From JBCCFX01 sp039029515 (GTDB lineage Bacteria; Planctomycetota; Phycisphaerae; Phycisphaerales; SM1A02), in the NCBI GenBank assembly GCA_039029515.1, contig JBCCFX010000141.1, forward strand, positions 1-11,201: a stretch of 11,201 nucleotides of DNA. The letters run 5' to 3'. The translations under genes and the position numbers were made by a program. Position 1 is the first letter of the stretch. Each line of letters starts with the position of its first letter. A model generated the notes under the pieces. That model had not been told where the DNA came from, searched no databases, and was given only the letters and a program-made list of their open reading frames with translations. Shown here piece by piece: positions 7,874 through 11,201 of the stretch.

Positions 7874-7902
7874 AAGGCCCGCACACGGTGTGTACGGGCC
7901 TT
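7874..7902 (-). terminator. Strong hairpin, probable terminator of the DUF1573 operon
   Basis: AAGGCCCG (7874-7881) is perfectly complementary to CGGGCCTT (7895-7902). After one C/A mismatch, four more pairs (7883-7886 with 7890-7893) close a 3-base loop. It lies 33 bases past the DUF1573 stop on the - strand and is followed there by TTTGTCATT, a weak T tract. It could act in both directions, but no + strand gene ends nearby. Confidence 0.6.
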
Positions 7903-7935
7903 GCACGTTGATTCGTTGATGTTGAAGAAGCGCGG

Positions 7936-9123
7936 TTACGCGCCCGGTGTTGCCTTACGAACCACACCGAAAATCGGAATCTCAATCAAGTCTTCGCCGG
8001 GAACGTCGGTCCGGACGATGACACGGCCGTTGTAATTCGTCGGGGAAGTACCACCACGGCCATTCAGGGTGAACGTCCAGCGATCCGGAGCGATCTGCTC
8101 GACCGTGACGTTGGCTTCTGGCAGGCCGCCGGCTTCGAGCGTGTAATCCAGCACCGTAAAGGGTTGGCCAGTCGTGCGGACAAGCGTGACGTCGCGTGTA
8201 AACGCTTCGTTGACAGGCTTGAGGCCGAAGCCGAAGCGATCGCGCGGCTCGCCCTTCAGTTGCCCATACAACTGCGCACCGAATCGAACCGTCGTCGTAT
8301 GCGTGATCGGCGGGCTGTCAGGCGACGTCTTGCCACGCACGGTGACATCGATCGGGAAGTACAAGCCGCCCCACGGTACATTCGCGGGAATGACAAACTC
8401 GACGACTTCGCGACGCTTGCCGTCATCGCCCATACGCGACGGTCGGCGAACGGTCTGGACATACGTCGTTTGCGGCTTGACGTCGACCAGTTCGAAGTTC
8501 TCGTCAATGCTCGTCACTTCGAGTGTCTTGCGGTGTTCAATACCGCGCACGAGTTCACCGAACGTCATCATGCGAGGTTCCATGATGATGAACGGCATGA
8601 CGTTGGCGCGAATCTGGAGCTTCGTCGGCGTCGGCGACGCGTTGGTCAACACGTTGACGTACTTGAGCTGCGGGCGTCCGGGTTCATTCGGTCCGGTAGG
8701 GTCGAACGCGACCTCGATCGTACCACTCTCGCCGGGTGCGTATGAGCGCTTGGCAAGGCTCGCGGCAGTACAGCCGCATGTCGTGGTGACGTCGAGAATG
8801 TTGAGCGTGCTGTTCCCGGTGTTCGTGAACGCGAGCACGGCGTTCCTCGTTTCGGTTTCCAGCATGTCACCGAAATTGTGCGTCGCGGATGCGAAGCTGA
8901 AGATCGGCCCCGAACCGGTCGCTGCCGGCGTGACGTTCGCAGTGTTCGACGGTGCGGGCGGACGAGTGTTGGATGGCATAGCCGCAGGCTGGCCATTGGT
9001 TGACGAGACATTGGCCGGCGTCGCGTTGGCACCCGAATCTTCGGTCTTCGTACAGCCGGTGGCACACCACATCGTCGCGGTCAGCACACCTGCGGTCGCG
9101 ATCATGATGGAAGCTTGTCGCAT
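7936..9123 (-). CDS. DUF1573 domain protein, probable lipoprotein
   Basis: This 395-residue exported protein has a hydrophobic leader at about 5-23 ending 'ATGC', a weak lipobox (Ala rather than Leu at -3). Cys24 would be the lipidated residue. A Ser/Thr/Pro/Asn-rich spacer follows at about 28-70. A DUF1573 (Ig-like, ASH-type) domain occupies about 75-175, with 'HNFGDM' at 82-87, 'FTNTGNSTLNILDV' at 99-112, the diagnostic 'CGCT' at 116-119 and 'PGESG' at 130-134. The remaining ~215 residues look beta-rich, perhaps further Ig-like modules, and end near 'GRVIVRTD'. The function of the family is unknown; its members are secreted or lipid-anchored and common in Planctomycetota and Bacteroidota. 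GAGGAG lies 8 bases before the ATG. The gene follows the oxidoreductase gene by 24 bases on the same strand, so co-transcription is likely, and a hairpin lies just past its stop. Nothing shows a functional tie to the oxidoreductases. Confidence 0.88.
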   Translation of the reverse strand: MRQASIMIATAGVLTATMWCATGCTKTEDSGANATPANVSSTNGQPAAMPSNTRPPAPSNTANVTPAATGSGPIFSFASATHNFGDMLETETRNAVLAFTNTGNSTLNILDVTTTCGCTAASLAKRSYAPGESGTIEVAFDPTGPNEPGRPQLKYVNVLTNASPTPTKLQIRANVMPFIIMEPRMMTFGELVRGIEHRKTLEVTSIDENFELVDVKPQTTYVQTVRRPSRMGDDGKRREVVEFVIPANVPWGGLYFPIDVTVRGKTSPDSPPITHTTTVRFGAQLYGQLKGEPRDRFGFGLKPVNEAFTRDVTLVRTTGQPFTVLDYTLEAGGLPEANVTVEQIAPDRWTFTLNGRGGTSPTNYNGRVIVRTDVPGEDLIEIPIFGVVRKATPGA

Positions 9124-9131
9124 GAGAGAGT

Positions 9132-9137
9132 CTCCTC
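9132..9137 (-). promoter_or_regulatory. Shine-Dalgarno of the DUF1573 gene
   Basis: CTCCTC on the + strand reads GAGGAG on the - strand, 8 bases before the ATG at 9123. It occupies the 24-base gap after the oxidoreductase stop and fixes the DUF1573 start. Confidence 0.7.
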
Positions 9138-9147
9138 GTTCTACGCC

Positions 9148-10668
9148 CTAACGATCGGCACCAGCAGACATTGCCGTCTGTTCCCGGTTTGGGAGCTTTC
9201 GAATGCCCCGAATGGCCGCGCGTGCCCCCAGATGGCCCGGCAACCCGGTTTCGCCGCCGCCTGGGTGCGATCCGCCACCGGCAACGAACAGCCCGTCGAC
9301 GGTCGTGCCGTAGCGAGCAGCGGTCCACCACGGCCGAATGATCATCTGATCGAGCGAGAGCTCGCCGTGATCCAGATGACCTCCGCGGAGATGCCAGGCG
9401 TCTTCGATGTCTGCGGGTGTGGTCACCGTCATATCTGAAACAACCGACATATCCGTCACGTGATCTGCCAGCGCCGCTCGGATGAGCTCACGCAGCGCCT
9501 CGCGCCGGGCATCTGTCCAGCCGCCATCGAGCGTGTGCGGAATCCATGACGTCGTCACCGTGGCGGCCGTCTCGGTGTGCTGCTTCACGGTCAGTGCTGC
9601 CATCGGACCGAACGTCCGATACTTGATGGGATCGAACGCGCGTTCGAGATTGTCCAGCGTGCTCACGACTCGCACCTCGCCGAACGTCTCATCGGGCCGC
9701 GCAGACCATCGCAGCGGCTCGTTCAGGGTCAGGTGTGCAATCGATGCCGTACCGCGCATGCGGTAGTTGTCGGCATGCATGCGTTCACTGGTCGCGATCG
9801 CGCGTGATTGGAACATCGTGCCAAACACCTGTGATGGATCGCATGTCGCGACAATTGCATCACACGAACGTTGTGAACCGTCTTCAAAAGTCACGCCGGT
9901 GACCTGATCATCGTCGGTCAACACCTTCGTCACGCGCGTCTTCGTCTTGACCATGACGCGACTACCATCAATGCGTGTGCGCAATGCGGAGATCAGTCCT
10001 TCGCTGCCACCACTGACCGGGAAGTACATCAGCGCATCCCGCCGGAGAAAGTTCGCGGCAGACTGTGGCGACCACGGTCCGAGCCATGTGTGTTCAAGAC
10101 ACGGTAGTGCCAGGCCGGCTTTGAGACGTTCATCAACGAACCACTCGTTCAGCCAGTCGGCAATGCACATCGGCACGACGCGCAGGATCTCCATCATCGT
10201 GTCTTTGCCGAGGCGGCGAAGGCCGAGTCCGGTTCGGGCGGTGCTTGCGAGGTCGAGCGGCTTCCAACTCGCGACGTTTGGTGGACGTTGTTCGAGGATG
10301 CGACGAATCCATGGCCGCCACGCATCGAGCTGCTCGCACAGCTCGGTCCATGCTTCGCGGTCATCGGGTGCGTGTTGGCGCAGTTCCGCGTCCATCCGGG
10401 ACTCATCTGCATGGAGGACGAGGCCGTGTTCGCCAGCGTTGCCGGTGATGAGGACCGATGGTGCTGACGCACGAGAAACCGAGATGTCGAGTCGGCGTGC
10501 GAGGTCTTCGTTGAACATCGCGGTGTTCTCGCGCAGCGATGCCGCACCGCCGATCGTCTCACGTTGTTCAACAAGCAACACATCATGGCCTGCTCGTTCG
10601 AGCGTCAATGCGGCAACCATGCCGTTGACGCCACCGCCAATCACGATGACCGTGCGCCCTGCGCTCAT
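9148..10668 (-). CDS. NAD(P)/FAD-dependent oxidoreductase, phytoene desaturase/PYROXD2-like
   Basis: This 506-residue flavoprotein has an N-terminal Rossmann fold, 'VIVIGGGVNGMVAALTLE' at 7-24. Gly11, Gly13 and Gly16 form the dinucleotide loop, Glu34 is placed to hold the adenosine ribose, and 'GGAA' follows at 40-43. 'FPVSGGSEGLISAL' in the middle and 'GLFVAGGGSHPGGGETGLPG' at the C-terminus (about 459-478) are typical of the CrtI-like/PYROXD2 superfamily, which oxidises or isomerises hydrophobic substrates. The real substrate cannot be read from the sequence. There is no carotenoid or squalene gene in the window, so a carotenoid role is not supported. The start ATG overlaps the stop of the paralogous gene before it (ATGA), and AAGG lies 10 bases upstream. 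The segment after GGAA seems shorter than usual and lacks an obvious 'PG-F-x-D' stretch. Confidence 0.9.
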   Translation of the reverse strand: MSAGRTVIVIGGGVNGMVAALTLERAGHDVLLVEQRETIGGAASLRENTAMFNEDLARRLDISVSRASAPSVLITGNAGEHGLVLHADESRMDAELRQHAPDDREAWTELCEQLDAWRPWIRRILEQRPPNVASWKPLDLASTARTGLGLRRLGKDTMMEILRVVPMCIADWLNEWFVDERLKAGLALPCLEHTWLGPWSPQSAANFLRRDALMYFPVSGGSEGLISALRTRIDGSRVMVKTKTRVTKVLTDDDQVTGVTFEDGSQRSCDAIVATCDPSQVFGTMFQSRAIATSERMHADNYRMRGTASIAHLTLNEPLRWSARPDETFGEVRVVSTLDNLERAFDPIKYRTFGPMAALTVKQHTETAATVTTSWIPHTLDGGWTDARREALRELIRAALADHVTDMSVVSDMTVTTPADIEDAWHLRGGHLDHGELSLDQMIIRPWWTAARYGTTVDGLFVAGGGSHPGGGETGLPGHLGARAAIRGIRKLPNREQTAMSAGADR

Positions 10669-11201
10669 AGTGTGCCCGCCTTCAACAGTGACTTGGCGGC
10701 AAGTTCGCCCGGTGCGCCCATGACACCGCCGCCCGGATGCGCGCCCGAGGCACCGAGCCAGAGATTGTCGATCGGTGTGCGATACCGTGACCAGCCTGAA
10801 GCGGGGCGTTGGAAGAGCAGTTGTTCCGGGCTGAGCTCGCCGTGGAAGATGTTGCCTTCCGTCAGGCCGAAGTCATGGTGCAGATCGTACGGCGTCAGCA
10901 CTTGTCGATGCAGAATCGAATCCCGTAATCCCGGGCAATACGCCTCGAGCGTATCGACGACGGCATCGCCGAACGCTTCGCGCTGATTCGGCCAGTCATC
11001 GGCGCCTTCAGCAAGGTGATACGGAGCGTACTGGACGAAACATGACATCACATGTTTGCCCGGCGGTGCAACCGATGGGTCGACCAGCGACGGGATCACG
11101 ACGTTGATGTATGGATTGCGCGAGAACGCGCCGTACTTGGCCTCGTCGTATGCGCGTTCGAGGTAGTCAATACCGGGCGCGATCGCTATGTCACCACGCA
11201 G
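10665..11201 (-). CDS. NAD(P)/FAD-dependent oxidoreductase, PYROXD2-like, 5' end beyond window
   Basis: Only the C-terminal 178 residues are present. The frame stays open through 11201, and a GTG at 11099 is internal, because the codons before it read 'YLERAYDEAKYGAFSRNPY', continuous with the family pattern. Next come 'PSLVDPSVAPPGKHVMSCF', 'HGELSPEQLLFQRP' and the closing FAD-binding motif 'GASGAHPGGGVMGAPG'. This is the C-terminal half of a phytoene desaturase/PYROXD2-type flavoprotein, which normally has about 520-560 residues. The gene is immediately upstream of a paralogue with the same HGELS and HPGGG motifs, with a 4-base ATGA overlap, so the pair looks like a tandem duplication and may work as a heteromer. 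Of the two, this one is closer to the typical PYROXD2 sequence. The substrate is unknown. Confidence 0.9.
   Translation of the reverse strand: MRGDIAIAPGIDYLERAYDEAKYGAFSRNPYINVVIPSLVDPSVAPPGKHVMSCFVQYAPYHLAEGADDWPNQREAFGDAVVDTLEAYCPGLRDSILHRQVLTPYDLHHDFGLTEGNIFHGELSPEQLLFQRPASGWSRYRTPIDNLWLGASGAHPGGGVMGAPGELAAKSLLKAGTL

Noticed and set aside
8174..9151. 325-codon + strand frame
   Set aside because: It is the shadow of the DUF1573 gene, which has a leader peptide, the CGCT motif and a Shine-Dalgarno. The + frame has none of these.
9947..10723. 258-codon + strand frame
   Set aside because: It is antisense to the flavoprotein with clear FAD motifs; the product is Arg/Ser/Pro-rich as expected of a shadow.
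9148..11201. Carotenoid biosynthesis locus, because of the two CrtI-like proteins
   Set aside because: The sequences resemble the PYROXD2 branch, and no phytoene synthase, GGPP synthase or cyclase gene is visible in the window.

Overview
The window is GC-rich, densely coding DNA that reads as a member of the Planctomycetota, perhaps the Phycisphaerae. This is inferred from gene content: a TPR protein followed by MotA/TolQ/ExbB and ExbD/TolR genes, a giant membrane protein ending in a planctomycete-style 'squalene cyclase repeat' domain, and a DUF1573 lipoprotein. I made no database comparison. No tRNA, rRNA, CRISPR array, transposase or phage gene is visible, and no gene-free stretch reaches 300 bases.

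Left part, + strand (1-7467): four closely spaced genes that look like one operon. They are (1) a TPR-solenoid protein open at the left edge, (2) a three-helix proton-channel subunit of the MotA/TolQ/ExbB family, (3) its ExbD/TolR partner, joined to it by an ATGA overlap, and (4) a 1488-residue protein. Gene 4 joins an N-terminal membrane helix, a PD40 (TolB-like) propeller, a two-helix membrane hairpin, a roughly 700-residue Ala/Ser/Thr/Asp-rich linker and a C-terminal (alpha/alpha)6 prenyltransferase/squalene-cyclase-like domain. The helix just before the linker carries S-x3-H-x6-L, three of the four positions of the SHLS motif by which TonB and TolA engage ExbB/ExbD or TolQ/TolR. I therefore propose that the locus is a rearranged Tol/Ton-type, proton-motive-force-driven envelope machine. 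In it, parts resembling TolB, TolA/TonB and a new effector domain are fused into one chain, with a CpoB-like TPR protein encoded upstream.

Centre (7468-7935): a small hypothetical gene on the - strand lies tail-to-tail with the giant gene, 6 bases apart. It is followed by a strong hairpin that probably terminates the - strand operon entering from the right.

Right part, - strand (7936-11201): two adjacent paralogous FAD-dependent oxidoreductases of the phytoene desaturase/PYROXD2 type, overlapping by ATGA, the upstream one cut by the right edge. They are followed 24 bases later by a secreted DUF1573 putative lipoprotein. The three are probably co-transcribed. Nothing visible links them functionally to the + strand operon.
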